Shown piece by piece: positions 1-9,607 of a DNA stretch of 64,000 nucleotides; the stretch's first letter is position 1; each line of letters starts with the position of its first letter. Position numbers and translations under genes: made by a program. The stretch comes from Martelella lutilitoris. GTDB lineage: Bacteria > Pseudomonadota > Alphaproteobacteria > Rhizobiales > Rhizobiaceae. The notes under the pieces were generated by a model, which searched no databases, was not told the DNA's origin, and worked only from the letters and a program-made list of their open reading frames with translations. The stretch spans positions 1,945,501 through 2,009,500 of the forward strand of contig NZ_CP066786.1 in the NCBI RefSeq assembly GCF_016598595.1. The letters run 5' to 3'.

Positions 1-210
1 GCTGCCGAGACGGAATTCGGCTTTCGGGTAGCACATCGGCGATGAGCCGTCGCAACAGCCGCCGGACTGGTGGAACATGATCTCGCCGTACTCGGACTGG
101 ATTTCGCGGATCAGAGCGCGCGCCGCAAGCGTGGCGGTGACGCGGCAACCCGGTTCCGCGCCCGCAGGCAGGGTCTGGTCCGTGACGCAGTTGATGGCGG
201 GCGTTTCCAT
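1..210 (-). CDS. DUF779 domain protein (partial, C-terminus off the window)
   Basis: Reading from ATG at 210 down to base 1 gives 70 codons with no stop, so the 3' end lies outside the window. The product starts METPAINCVTDQTL and contains MFHQSGGCCDGSSPMCYP, the cysteine-rich signature of DUF779 proteins. These small proteins are typically encoded next to acetaldehyde/aldehyde dehydrogenases, as here (89 nt downstream of one). Their biochemical role is not established; the cysteines suggest metal or redox chemistry, which is inference. A GGAAGG Shine-Dalgarno lies just upstream of the ATG. It is probably co-transcribed with the dehydrogenase. Confidence 0.85.
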   Translation of the reverse strand, partial: METPAINCVTDQTLPAGAEPGCRVTATLAARALIREIQSEYGEIMFHQSGGCCDGSSPMCYPKAEFRLGS

Positions 211-232
211 GGGCTTTCCTTCCATTGCCGTG

Positions 233-260
233 GGCGGACGGAGCATGGGCTCCGTCCGCC
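233..260 (-). other. 12-bp intercistronic stem-loop
   Basis: A perfect inverted repeat (GGCGGACGGAGC, loop atgg, GCTCCGTCCGCC) sits between the aldehyde dehydrogenase stop and the DUF779 start. No T-run follows on the minus strand. It therefore looks more like an mRNA-stabilising or attenuating hairpin within the operon than a full terminator. Confidence 0.6.
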
Positions 261-299
261 TTCAGGGAGGAGGGGGCTTGTCACCCTCTTCTTGTGTTC

Positions 300-1820
<1,521 letters not shown>

Positions 1821-1873
1821 TGCGTTTCCTCCCAGAAATCATCCTGAACACTGTCGAGGAGTTCAATGTCGGC

Positions 1874-1902
1874 GCATGATTGATATTTGTCATCATTGTC
1901 AA
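1874..1902 (-). promoter_or_regulatory. Candidate sigma-70 promoter of the aldehyde dehydrogenase
   Basis: On the minus strand TTGACA (1902-1897) is followed after 17 bases by TCATGC (1879-1874). The -35 is perfect and the -10 is weak, as expected for an activator-dependent promoter. No GG-N10-GC sigma-54 core was found between the gene and the palindrome at 1921. Confidence 0.35.
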
Positions 1903-1920
1903 ACCGGCAGGAGCCGAAGA

Positions 1921-1940
1921 CTGTCTCGCTATTGAGACAG
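1921..1940. promoter_or_regulatory. Palindromic activator site CTGTCTC-N6-GAGACAG
   Basis: A perfect 7-bp inverted repeat with a 6-bp spacer lies about 100 bp upstream of the aldehyde dehydrogenase ATG and next to the gene for the AcoR-like regulator. Position and symmetry fit an upstream binding site for a Fis-type HTH dimer. Assignment to that regulator is inference from adjacency. Confidence 0.6.
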
Positions 1941-2011
1941 TCCGGGAGCCAAAACGGCGAGGGCACGCGGCGTTTGCGGCGGATCATTGCGCCGTGGCGT
2001 GGTATCGCCGT

Positions 2012-3016
2012 TCAGCAACGGGAGGAAAGGCCGAGCCGCTTCATGCGGCGGTAGAGCGTGGCGCGACCGATCCCCAGCTCCTCGGCGGCGCGGCTCGCAT
2101 TGCCGTGCTGGCGGGCGAGCGCCTTGAGGATGGCGGCGCGCTCGGCAGAGGCAAGTCCGGTTTGCGAAGCGCCGACCGCCAGCAGGTCGTCGGCGGGGAC
2201 GGGCGCGAACGCACCGGAAGGGGCGAGGCCCAGCGCCAGACGGGCGGCGCGCGTGGCGCCGATCACGAGGTCGTTTTCATCAACGGCCAGGAGCGCAATT
2301 GCGGCCCCGCCGGCGGTCCCGCCTTCCTCGCTGTCATCGACGAGGATCACCCGCTCCCCGCTATGCCCGTGGCGGAAACAGTCGGCTTCTATCTTCCGCG
2401 CAGTCTCGCGCACCAGGGCCGCGATCATCTGGTTGGCGGCCGCTGTCTGGTCGCTGCGGGCGGACGAAATGTCGAGCGCGCCGATCAACTGGCCATCCGC
2501 GCCGTAGATCGGGGCGTCGATGCAGCTCATGGAGATGTTGCGATCGAGAAAGTGCTCGTCGCGATGGATGATCAGAGCGCGCTCCTCGGCGAGGCAGGTC
2601 CCGATGCCATTGGTGCCGACAGCCGCCTCCGACCAGCTTCGGCCGGGCTTGAGGCCCCAGCTTTCGAAACTCGTCTGGTCGCCGCTGCGCCAGCGCGCAT
2701 CGAGGACGACGCCATCGGCATCGCTGAGGAACACGCCGCAGGCGGAAAGCGAGACGCATTTGTAGAGATGATCGAGCTTGGCGCGCGCCACATGCATCAG
2801 CAGATCGGAATTTTCCATCCGCTGTTTCAGTTCCGGTCCGCTGAGCGTTTCGGCACGGCGCGGCCTGGCGCCTGCGGGGTCGAGGCCGTGCTGAACCAGC
2901 GAACGCCACCAGGACGCGGCGACGGACGAGCGCGCGGGGCCGTTTGCGGAAAGCGCCGTTGCGGTCACGATATCGGCATGGGCGCGGCTTGCCGCCGGCC
3001 TTGAACCATAAGCCAT
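2012..3016 (-). CDS. AcoR-like GAF/Fis-HTH transcriptional regulator without AAA+ domain
   Basis: 334 residues from the ATG at 3016 (MAYGSRPAAS), preceded by GGGAGGAG; an upstream in-frame ATG at 3142 lacks a comparable site. The N-terminal two-thirds resembles the signal-sensing part of AcoR regulators: SWWRSLVQHGLDP, then a GAF-like region with GTNGIGTCLAEERALIIHRDEHFL and CIDAPIYGADGQLIGALDIS. The C-terminus is a Fis-type HTH (ILKALARQHGNASRAAEELGIGRATLYRRMKRL). Between them there is only a short linker: no Walker A and no GAFTGA. It therefore cannot drive sigma-54 open-complex formation in the classical way. It probably controls the adjacent aldehyde dehydrogenase through the palindrome at 1921. 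The effector is unknown. Confidence 0.85.
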   Translation of the reverse strand: MAYGSRPAASRAHADIVTATALSANGPARSSVAASWWRSLVQHGLDPAGARPRRAETLSGPELKQRMENSDLLMHVARAKLDHLYKCVSLSACGVFLSDADGVVLDARWRSGDQTSFESWGLKPGRSWSEAAVGTNGIGTCLAEERALIIHRDEHFLDRNISMSCIDAPIYGADGQLIGALDISSARSDQTAAANQMIAALVRETARKIEADCFRHGHSGERVILVDDSEEGGTAGGAAIALLAVDENDLVIGATRAARLALGLAPSGAFAPVPADDLLAVGASQTGLASAERAAILKALARQHGNASRAAEELGIGRATLYRRMKRLGLSSRC

Positions 3017-3215
3017 CGGTATCTCCTCCCGCTTCCGCGCGGCACCTCCCGATGCCCGAACGGATCTCCTCAGCGGCTCACATCCGGTATTGTTATCCAA
3101 AACCGAAAGCGTGTGAAGGCATTTCCGCGCGATGACCCGCACGACTTTGGTTCACCGGAAGATCGCGAAGCGTGAAGGAACGGAGACGCGGACATATTCG
3201 GTTCACCGCAAACAA

Positions 3216-3239
3216 AAACCCGGCGCGAGGGCCGGGTTT
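3216..3239 (-). terminator. Intrinsic terminator downstream of icd
   Basis: The 9-bp stem AAACCCGGC / GCCGGGTTT with a 6-nt loop is followed on the minus strand by TTGTTT. It lies 29 bp past the icd stop codon. Confidence 0.85.
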
Positions 3240-3267
3240 CTCATGCTTATTGGCAGAATGGTCCGCC

Positions 3268-4482
3268 TCAGGCGGCCATGGCCTTCTTGAGGTTCTCGTC
3301 GATCTTGTCGAGGAAGGCGGTGGTCGACAGCCACGGCTGGTCGGGGCCGATGAGCAGCGCCAGGTCCTTGGTCATGTGGCCGCTTTCGACCGTGTCGATG
3401 CAGACCTTCTCCAGCGTGTGGGCGAAGTTGGTCAGTTCCTCGTTGCCGTCGAGCTTGCCGCGATGGGCGAGGCCACGGGTCCAGGCGAAGATCGAGGCGA
3501 TCGAGTTGGTCGAAGTCTCCTGGCCCTTCTGGTGCTGGCGGTAGTGACGGGTCACCGTGCCGTGGGCGGCTTCGGCTTCCACCGTCTTGCCGTCGGGCGT
3601 CATCAGGACCGAGGTCATCAGGCCGAGCGAGCCGAAGCCCTGGGCGACGATGTCGGACTGGACGTCGCCGTCATAGTTCTTGCAGGCCCAGACGTAACCG
3701 CCGGACCATTTCAGCGCGGCCGCGACCATGTCGTCGATCAGGCGATGCTCGTACCAGATCTTCTTGGCTTCGTACTGTTCCTTGAACTCGTTCTCGTAGA
3801 CTTCCTGGAACAGGTCCTTGAAGCGGCCGTCATAGGCCTTGAGAATGGTATTCTTGGTGGAGAGGTAGCAGGGAACGCCGCGCATCAGCGCGTAGTTCAG
3901 CGAGGCGCGGGCGAAATCGCGGATCGAATCGTCGAGGTTGTACATCGCCATGGCAACGCCGGAGGAGGGGGCGTCGAACACTTCGTGCTCGATCTCCTTG
4001 CCGTCCTCGCCGACGAACTTGATCGAAAGCTTGCCCTTGCCTGGGAACTTGAAATCGGTCGCGCGGTACTGGTCGCCGAAGGCGTGACGGCCGACGATGA
4101 TCGGCTGGGTCCAGCCCGGAACCAGGCGCGGCACGTTCTGCATGATGATCGGCTCGCGGAAGATCACGCCGCCCAAGATGTTGCGGATCGTGCCGTTGGG
4201 CGAACGCCACATCTTCTTCAGGCCGAATTCCTCGACGCGGGCTTCATCGGGCGTGATGGTCGCGCATTTGATGCCGACGCCATGCTTCTTGATGGCGTTG
4301 GCGGCATCGACGGTGACCTGGTCGTCGGTGGCGTCGCGGTTCTGGACCGACAGGTCGTAATATTCGATCGGCAGGTCGAGATAGGGCAGGATCAGCTTGT
4401 CCTTGATGAACTGCCAGATGATGCGCGTCATTTCATCGCCGTCGAGATCGACGACCGGATTTGCCACCTTGATCTTCGTCAT
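3268..4482 (-). CDS. icd: NADP-dependent isocitrate dehydrogenase
   Basis: 404 residues. It catalyses oxidative decarboxylation of isocitrate to 2-oxoglutarate with NADP+, a TCA-cycle step and the source of carbon skeleton for nitrogen assimilation. The sequence is of the homodimeric type shared with eukaryotes rather than the E. coli type: [23 protein letters not shown] at the start, [15 protein letters not shown], the substrate-binding stretch [16 protein letters not shown], and [32 protein letters not shown]. The ATG at 4482 is preceded by GAGGATGG. It is a single-gene unit, with a terminator downstream and a divergent psuK promoter region upstream. Confidence 0.97.
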   Translation of the reverse strand: MTKIKVANPVVDLDGDEMTRIIWQFIKDKLILPYLDLPIEYYDLSVQNRDATDDQVTVDAANAIKKHGVGIKCATITPDEARVEEFGLKKMWRSPNGTIRNILGGVIFREPIIMQNVPRLVPGWTQPIIVGRHAFGDQYRATDFKFPGKGKLSIKFVGEDGKEIEHEVFDAPSSGVAMAMYNLDDSIRDFARASLNYALMRGVPCYLSTKNTILKAYDGRFKDLFQEVYENEFKEQYEAKKIWYEHRLIDDMVAAALKWSGGYVWACKNYDGDVQSDIVAQGFGSLGLMTSVLMTPDGKTVEAEAAHGTVTRHYRQHQKGQETSTNSIASIFAWTRGLAHRGKLDGNEELTNFAHTLEKVCIDTVESGHMTKDLALLIGPDQPWLSTTAFLDKIDENLKKAMAA

Positions 4483-4700
4483 TATCCATCCTCGTCTAGC
4501 GGGCGCCGTCGAAAACGCCCTTTTGTTGCAAGAAGTCCCGAGGGCTATAGCACTGCGATGCCGGGGAAAAAAGGCATTCGGAGGCTAAACTTTGGTAAAA
4601 AACGGCCAATTTGCCGGGCGCCTCAAAATGACGGACGGCAGGCGCGGAGGGATGTCTGGCCGGACGCCGGACAGCGCCCGATCGACGAAGAACGCCAAAT

Positions 4701-4733
4701 AACAGTTGTTTTGATAGTAACTGTTGTTATATA
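4701..4733 (+). promoter_or_regulatory. psuK promoter with overlapping inverted-repeat operator
   Basis: AACAGTT (4701-4707) and AACTGTT (4719-4725) form a perfect 7-bp inverted repeat. They overlap a candidate promoter: TTGTTT (4706-4711), 16-bp spacer, TATATA (4728-4733). It ends 30 bp before psuK. The arrangement fits a repressor operator. The N-terminal winged helix of the PsuK protein is one possible binder, but this is inference. Confidence 0.45.
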
Positions 4734-4763
4734 CGGGCGTCATTATCCAAGCAGGGCACTCTC

Positions 4764-5894
4764 ATGCCGGAACTCAGTCCTCTCGAAAGCGCGCTTCTTC
4801 GCCTCATCCGCGAGGACCCCTTTGCCGGCCAGCAGGCCATGGCCGAGAGGCTCGGTATTTCGCGACCGGCCGTGGCGGCGCATATCATGCGGCTGACGGA
4901 GCGCGGTCATATTCTCGGCCGGGGCTATGTCCTGCCGCCGGAGGGCCGCGTCCTGGTTATCGGCGGCGCGGTGATCGACCGTAAGTATCTCGCCCGCACG
5001 CCCCTGATCGCCGGCACCTCCAACCCGGTTGAGGGCATGCGCAGCTACGGCGGCGTGGCGCGCAACGTTGCGGAAAACCTCGCTTTGCTTGGGACGACCA
5101 CCGGTTTTGTGACCGCCGTCGGAAACGACGAGAACGGGCGCTCGCTTCTCGCCCATCTGAGCGCGCGCGGGGTTGACGTCGCCCATGCCGTTGCGCTTCC
5201 CGACCAGCGTACGGCCGAGTATGCGGCGATCCTCGAGCCCACGGGGGAACTTGCCTATGGCATCGCCGACATGGCGATTTTCGATCAATTGACGCCGGCG
5301 ATGATCGAGCAGGCCTGGCCCGCGATTGCCTCCGCCAGCCTGGTCTTTGCCGACTGCAACCTGCCGGCCGAAACGCTCGCCACCCTCATCGCAAGACGTC
5401 CGCACGGTCGCTTCCGGCTTGCTATCGATGCGGTCTCGTCGCCGAAGGTGAAGCGTCTGCCGCGATGCCTTGACGGGATAGACCTTCTGTTCCTGAACCT
5501 GGATGAGGCCGCAGCCTATCTCGGAAAGGTATTTTCTCGTGATATCAACGGCATGCATGATGCAGCCAAGTTTCTTCATCAAGCCGGAGCCACCGCAGTC
5601 ATCCTTTCGTGCGGGACGCTCGGCGTCGTGGTCTGCGCGCAGGACGGCACAACCCACATTCCCGTGGTCAGGGCGGAGCCCATCGACATGACCGGCGCAG
5701 GCGATGCCATGATCGCCGGAACGCTCAATTTCTTTTCCCGGAACGACACGCTCACCGAAGCCGTGCGCAAGGGCGCGCTGATCGGCTCGCTGACCACCGA
5801 GACGGCATCGAGCGTCCATCCGGACCTGTCCAACCATTTTGTCGAGGCCAATCTCTATCGGCTCGACGCCACATCAGGAGATCATCTTGTCTGA
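4764..5894 (+). CDS. psuK: Pseudouridine kinase, HTH-PfkB fusion
   Basis: 376 residues. Residues about 5-55 form a winged-helix DNA-binding module (LLRLIREDPFAGQQAMAERLGISRPAVAAHIMRL). From about residue 60 the rest is a PfkB-family sugar kinase with GGAVIDRKY, GGVARNVAENLALLG and the C-terminal signature DMTGAGDAM, whose Asp314 is the catalytic base. It phosphorylates pseudouridine to pseudouridine 5'-phosphate, the first step of pseudouridine breakdown. The substrate is assigned from the overlapping psuG gene. HTH-kinase fusions occur in this family and may allow autoregulation. The PfkB fold alone would not distinguish it from other nucleoside or sugar kinases. Confidence 0.88.
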   Translation: MPELSPLESALLRLIREDPFAGQQAMAERLGISRPAVAAHIMRLTERGHILGRGYVLPPEGRVLVIGGAVIDRKYLARTPLIAGTSNPVEGMRSYGGVARNVAENLALLGTTTGFVTAVGNDENGRSLLAHLSARGVDVAHAVALPDQRTAEYAAILEPTGELAYGIADMAIFDQLTPAMIEQAWPAIASASLVFADCNLPAETLATLIARRPHGRFRLAIDAVSSPKVKRLPRCLDGIDLLFLNLDEAAAYLGKVFSRDINGMHDAAKFLHQAGATAVILSCGTLGVVVCAQDGTTHIPVVRAEPIDMTGAGDAMIAGTLNFFSRNDTLTEAVRKGALIGSLTTETASSVHPDLSNHFVEANLYRLDATSGDHLV

Positions 5895-6810
5895 CATCGA
5901 AATCATCAAGAGCGGCGAAGTCGAAACCGCGCTTGCCGGCGGCAAGCCGGTCGTGGCGCTCGAATCCACCATCATCACCCACGGCATGCCCTATCCGGCC
6001 AATCTCGAGACCGCGCTTGCGGTCGAGGCCGCGGTGCGGGCAAACGGCGCGGTTCCGGCAACGATCGCGGTGATCGACGGCAAGCTGCATGCCGGCCTGG
6101 AAGAAGATGTCATCGAGCGCCTCGCGAAGGTCGAGGATGGCATCGTCAAGGCATCGGGACGGGACCTTGCCGTCGCCATGGTCAAGGGCCAGACGGCGGG
6201 AACGACGGTCTCGGCGACGATGAAGATCGCCGCCCTTGCCGGCATCCCGATCTTCGCCACCGGCGGCGTCGGCGGCGTTCACCGCGGCGCCGAGCAGACC
6301 TTCGATATCTCCGCCGACCTGACCGAACTCGGCCGGACAGCCGTCACCGTCATCTGCGCCGGCGTGAAGTCAATCCTCGATATTCCGAAGACGCTGGAAG
6401 TTCTGGAAACCCAGCGCGTGCCGGTGATGGCCTATCGAAGCGATGACTTCCCGGCATTTTTCACGCGTTCGAGCGGCTATCCGGCCGACCATCGCATGGA
6501 CAGCGCCGAGGATATTGCGAAAGCCATGGCACTGCACGATGCGCTTGAAACCGGAACCGGCATCCTTGTCGCCAATCCCGTTCCCGAAGCGGATGCCCTC
6601 AGCCACGACTTCATCGATGGGACGATCGAGGACGCGCTCCGGGAAGCCAGCGAGAAGGGCATAACCCGCAAGGAACTGACGCCGTTCCTGCTTGCCCGGA
6701 TCAACGAGCTATCGGAGGGCCGCAGTCTTGCCGCCAACATCGCGCTGGTGAAGAACAACGCCGCGCTGGCAGCACAGATCGCAGTGGCGCGCGTCGCCAT
6801 CTCGGATTGA
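5887..6810 (+). CDS. psuG: Pseudouridine-5'-phosphate glycosidase
   Basis: About 307 residues if translation begins at TTG 5887 (LSDIEIIKSGEVETAL). That start overlaps the psuK stop by 8 bp and has AGGAG about 7 bp upstream. An in-frame ATG at 5839 lies deep inside psuK and has no evident ribosome site. PsuG cleaves pseudouridine 5'-phosphate to uracil and ribose 5-phosphate, with a metal cofactor. Family features are VVALESTIITHGMPYPANLETA, FATGGVGGVHRG, VICAGVKSILDIPKTLEVLET and the lysine/aspartate-rich active-site segments. Tight overlap with psuK indicates translational coupling and a two-step salvage operon. Confidence 0.95.
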   Translation: MSDIEIIKSGEVETALAGGKPVVALESTIITHGMPYPANLETALAVEAAVRANGAVPATIAVIDGKLHAGLEEDVIERLAKVEDGIVKASGRDLAVAMVKGQTAGTTVSATMKIAALAGIPIFATGGVGGVHRGAEQTFDISADLTELGRTAVTVICAGVKSILDIPKTLEVLETQRVPVMAYRSDDFPAFFTRSSGYPADHRMDSAEDIAKAMALHDALETGTGILVANPVPEADALSHDFIDGTIEDALREASEKGITRKELTPFLLARINELSEGRSLAANIALVKNNAALAAQIAVARVAISD

Positions 6811-6868
6811 CAGGACGCATTGCCATCGGCGCGATGACGACGCTATCCTCCCGGCAAACAGGGAGTGC

Positions 6869-7864
6869 ATGATGACCGAAACCTTTGAAGCTCTGCTGAT
6901 CCGCGCCAAGGACAATCCGAAGGCAAGCCTGGCGGAGCTCAGCCTGTCCGACCTTCCGGATCTGCCTGTCCTTGTACGGGTCGATTATTCGAGCCTCAAC
7001 TACAAGGACGGGCTGTCGGTCACCGGCAAGGGACGCATCGCGCGCCGCTTCCCGATGGTGCCCGGCATCGATATTGCCGGAACGGTCGTCGAATCGGCCT
7101 CCGAGGCCTTCAGGCCCGGGGACAAGGTGATCGCCAACGGCAACGGCATGTCGGAGACGGAATGGGGCGCCTACAGCGCCTATCAGCGGTTGAAGCCTGA
7201 ATGGCTGATGCCGCAACCCGAAGGGCTCACCCAGAAAGAGGCGATGGCGATCGGCACGGCCGGCTATACGGCTGCACTTTGCGTCAACCAGCTGCTGGCC
7301 TGGGGTGTTGTTTCCCCGGAAGAGGGAAAGGTGCTGGTCACCGGCGCTGCCGGCGGCGTCGGCTCCTGTGCCGTGGCGCTTCTCGCCTCGCTCGGCTTCA
7401 ACGTCACCGCCTCCACCGGCCGGCCGGAGACGTATGACTACCTGCGCCAGCTCGGAGCTTCCGATTTCATCGATCGGCGCGAGCTTTCCGAAGCCGGAAA
7501 GCCGCTGCAGGCGGAACGCTGGACCGGCGCGGTCGACAGCGTCGGCTCGACGACGCTTGCCAATGTGCTGGCGCAGACGGTCTATGGCGGCGCTGTGACG
7601 GCCTGCGGCCTTGCCGGCGGGGCGGATCTTCCCGCGACCGTGATGCCGCATATCCTGCGCTCCGTGACCTTGATCGGCGTCGATTCGGTGATGGCGCCGA
7701 GGAAGCGCCGCGAGGCCGCGTGGCGATTGCTGCAGGCGCAGTTGTCGCCGGATCACATCGCGCTTGTGACCGAAGGCGAGGTGGCTCTTGCCGATCTTCC
7801 GCAGGTCGCCGAAGAGATCCTGGCGGGCAAGGTGCGCGGACGCATCGTGGTCAAGGTGAGCTGA
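6869..7864 (+). CDS. acuI: AcuI/YhdH-type NADPH-dependent acrylyl-CoA reductase family oxidoreductase
   Basis: 331 residues of the zinc-independent MDR superfamily. An N-terminal GroES-like domain (VDYSSLNYKDGLSVTGKG, PMVPGIDIAGTVVES) precedes a Rossmann domain with VLVTGAAGGVGSCAVALLASLGF. The C-terminal segment TLIGVDSVMAPRKRREAAW is characteristic of the YhdH/AcuI group, which reduces acryloyl-CoA to propionyl-CoA with NADPH. No zinc-ligand cysteines are seen. The physiological substrate here is uncertain, because no DMSP or acrylate genes are adjacent. Two consecutive ATGs (6869, 6872) follow CAGGGAG. The gene converges with the next one, the stops being 6 bp apart. Confidence 0.82.
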   Translation: MMTETFEALLIRAKDNPKASLAELSLSDLPDLPVLVRVDYSSLNYKDGLSVTGKGRIARRFPMVPGIDIAGTVVESASEAFRPGDKVIANGNGMSETEWGAYSAYQRLKPEWLMPQPEGLTQKEAMAIGTAGYTAALCVNQLLAWGVVSPEEGKVLVTGAAGGVGSCAVALLASLGFNVTASTGRPETYDYLRQLGASDFIDRRELSEAGKPLQAERWTGAVDSVGSTTLANVLAQTVYGGAVTACGLAGGADLPATVMPHILRSVTLIGVDSVMAPRKRREAAWRLLQAQLSPDHIALVTEGEVALADLPQVAEEILAGKVRGRIVVKVS

Positions 7865-7870
7865 AGCCGC

Positions 7871-8548
7871 TCAGGTTGCTTCCAGCGATTTCGTCTTCAC
7901 CACGAGGCTGTCGTCTTCCGTTTCTTCCAGAAACTTTGCGAAGTAACGCTTGAGCTTCGGGATCTTCACCAGTTCGTCCATCGAATATTTGTGCGCGTCG
8001 CGCACCAGCGTCGACGGGTTGAAATAGGCCTCGGCATTTTCCGGGGCGAGCACAAAGGGCGGAAGCCCCTCGCGGCAGAGGATATAGCTCATGATCAGCG
8101 CGCCCGTGCGATGGTTGCCCTCGATGAAGAGTTGCGGGCGGCTGAGGACGCGCACATAGACGCCGGCGGCGCGCTTGCGCACCGGTTTTCCCTTGGCGCG
8201 CTGGTACCAGTCGACCAGCCCGCCGATATCGCCCGCCTCGCGATCGTAGAAATGTTCTTCTGTGCGCAGGATATGGTTGCTGAATTCCGACCGGGCTTCA
8301 CGCGAGGAGCCGCACAGGACCAGATGGTTGAGCTCGAGCAGGTGATGGAATTGGCCGAGCTTGAGGATATCCGTACCCTCCCGCAACAGGCCGTTCACAT
8401 AGGCGTAGCCTTCCAGCATGTGCTCGACGACGCTGTCAGGCATGCCGTCGCGATGCATGGTCAGGACCGCATTGATGCGGTCGAACTGACGCTGGGTGTC
8501 GCGCAGCTTCTGTTCAATCCTGGCAAGGTCAAGGCTGTGCTTGAACAT
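7871..8548 (-). CDS. Fic-fold protein with degenerate active-site motif
   Basis: 225 residues. The segment QLFIEGNHRTGALIMSYIL aligns with the Fic core motif HxFx(D/E)GNGRxxR, but glutamine replaces the catalytic histidine and NHR replaces NGR. An N-terminal helix (VVEHMLEGYAYVNGLL) lies where class II Fic proteins carry their inhibitory helix, although the usual Ser/Thr of that motif is not at its place. AMPylation activity is therefore doubtful. The protein may be a pseudoenzyme, or may bind or hydrolyse a nucleotide. The C-terminus is charged (RYFAKFLEETEDDS). The start at 8548 has only a weak upstream GAGGCA. No antitoxin-like partner is adjacent. Confidence 0.65.
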   Translation of the reverse strand: MFKHSLDLARIEQKLRDTQRQFDRINAVLTMHRDGMPDSVVEHMLEGYAYVNGLLREGTDILKLGQFHHLLELNHLVLCGSSREARSEFSNHILRTEEHFYDREAGDIGGLVDWYQRAKGKPVRKRAAGVYVRVLSRPQLFIEGNHRTGALIMSYILCREGLPPFVLAPENAEAYFNPSTLVRDAHKYSMDELVKIPKLKRYFAKFLEETEDDSLVVKTKSLEAT

Positions 8549-8701
8549 GTTGCGTTTCAGTGCCTCAAGACCGGTGTTTCTCGCATGCGCAAGGCCGCGA
8601 AACGATTGAATGATGTGGCCAATGGTAGGGCGGGCAGGGGTTCAGATCAATGGCAGGCCCGAACCTGCCTGGGTGACCGCCTGCGCGCAGAACAATCAAA
8701 A

Positions 8702-8727
8702 GGGCGGCTCTGCGAAGAAAGCCGCCC
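8702..8727 (-). terminator. Terminator at the end of the pst operon
   Basis: The 8-bp stem GGGCGGCT / AGCCGCCC with a 10-nt loop is followed on the minus strand by TTTTGATTGTT. It lies about 30 bp past the pstB stop and marks the operon end. Confidence 0.8.
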
Positions 8728-8756
8728 GCGAAAAAAGTCCGAGTGGAACGACAGCC

Positions 8757-9587
8757 TCAGCTGAACTCGCCCGAAAGATACTCTTTGGTCAGCTGCTGTT
8801 TCGGGTTCTCGAAGATCTGCTTGGTGTCGCCGACCTCGACGAGGAAACCGGTGCGGCCGCCCTGCGACATGTCCACGGAGAAGAAGGCCGTCTTGTCGGC
8901 GACGCGGATCGCCTGCTGCATGTTGTGGGTCACGATCGCGACCGTGTAGTCCTTCTTCAGCTCGAGCATCAGTTCCTCGATCTGGCGCGTGGCGATCGGG
9001 TCGAGCGCCGAGCAGGGCTCGTCCATGAGCAGCACCGTCGGTTCGGTGGCGATGGCGCGGGCAATGCAAAGGCGCTGCTGCTGGCCGCCGGAAAGCGACA
9101 GGCCGTTCTGCTTCAGCTTGTCCTTGACCTCGTTCCAGAGCGCGGCGCGGCGAAGCGCCTTCTCGACGCGGCCGTTGATGTCGCCCTTGAAGCCATTGAG
9201 GCGCAGGCCGAATGCGACGTTTTCGAAAATGCTCATCGAGAACGGGTTCGGCTGCTGGAACACCATGCCGATGTGGCGGCGGACAACCACCGGATCGACA
9301 TTCTTGCCGTAGACGTCCTGGCCGAGGAAATGGACGTGACCTTCAAGGCGGAAGATCGGGATCAGGTCATTCATGCGGTTGAGCGAGCGCAGCACGGTCG
9401 ACTTGCCGCAGCCCGAGGGGCCGATGAAGCCGGTGATCTTGCCCTTTTCGATGTTGACGGCTGAATCGCGCACGGCAAGGAAGTCACCGTAATAGATCTT
9501 GTCGATGTTCGCGCCGATCGCGACATCGCCGCCGTCCCGCTTTGCGGCGGTGGCCTCAACCTTGTTCATTTCCATTTCGATAGACAT
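8757..9587 (-). CDS. pstB: Phosphate ABC transporter ATP-binding protein
   Basis: 276 residues from the ATG at 9587 ([12 protein letters not shown]); the longer in-frame ORF to 9689 would run into pstA. It is the ATPase of the high-affinity PstSCAB phosphate importer at the inner face of the membrane. It shows Walker [10 protein letters not shown] (residues 56-64), Q-loop FQQPNPF, signature LSGGQQQR, Walker [14 protein letters not shown] and the switch histidine in IVTHNMQQA. It follows pstA with a 20-bp gap. A terminator comes directly after it, so phoU and phoB are not in this operon. Confidence 0.97.
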   Translation of the reverse strand: MSIEMEMNKVEATAAKRDGGDVAIGANIDKIYYGDFLAVRDSAVNIEKGKITGFIGPSGCGKSTVLRSLNRMNDLIPIFRLEGHVHFLGQDVYGKNVDPVVVRRHIGMVFQQPNPFSMSIFENVAFGLRLNGFKGDINGRVEKALRRAALWNEVKDKLKQNGLSLSGGQQQRLCIARAIATEPTVLLMDEPCSALDPIATRQIEELMLELKKDYTVAIVTHNMQQAIRVADKTAFFSVDMSQGGRTGFLVEVGDTKQIFENPKQQLTKEYLSGEFS

Positions 9588-9607
9588 GATAAGCGACCTT
9601 GTTTCTC

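Noticed and set aside
1821..1920. Possible sigma-54 promoter for the aldehyde dehydrogenase
   Set aside because: Every GG on the minus strand was checked; none is followed by GC at the required 10-bp distance.
3148..3210. Short repeated string ggttcaccg upstream of the icd terminator
   Set aside because: Only two 9-bp copies with divergent flanks; no symmetry or plausible function.
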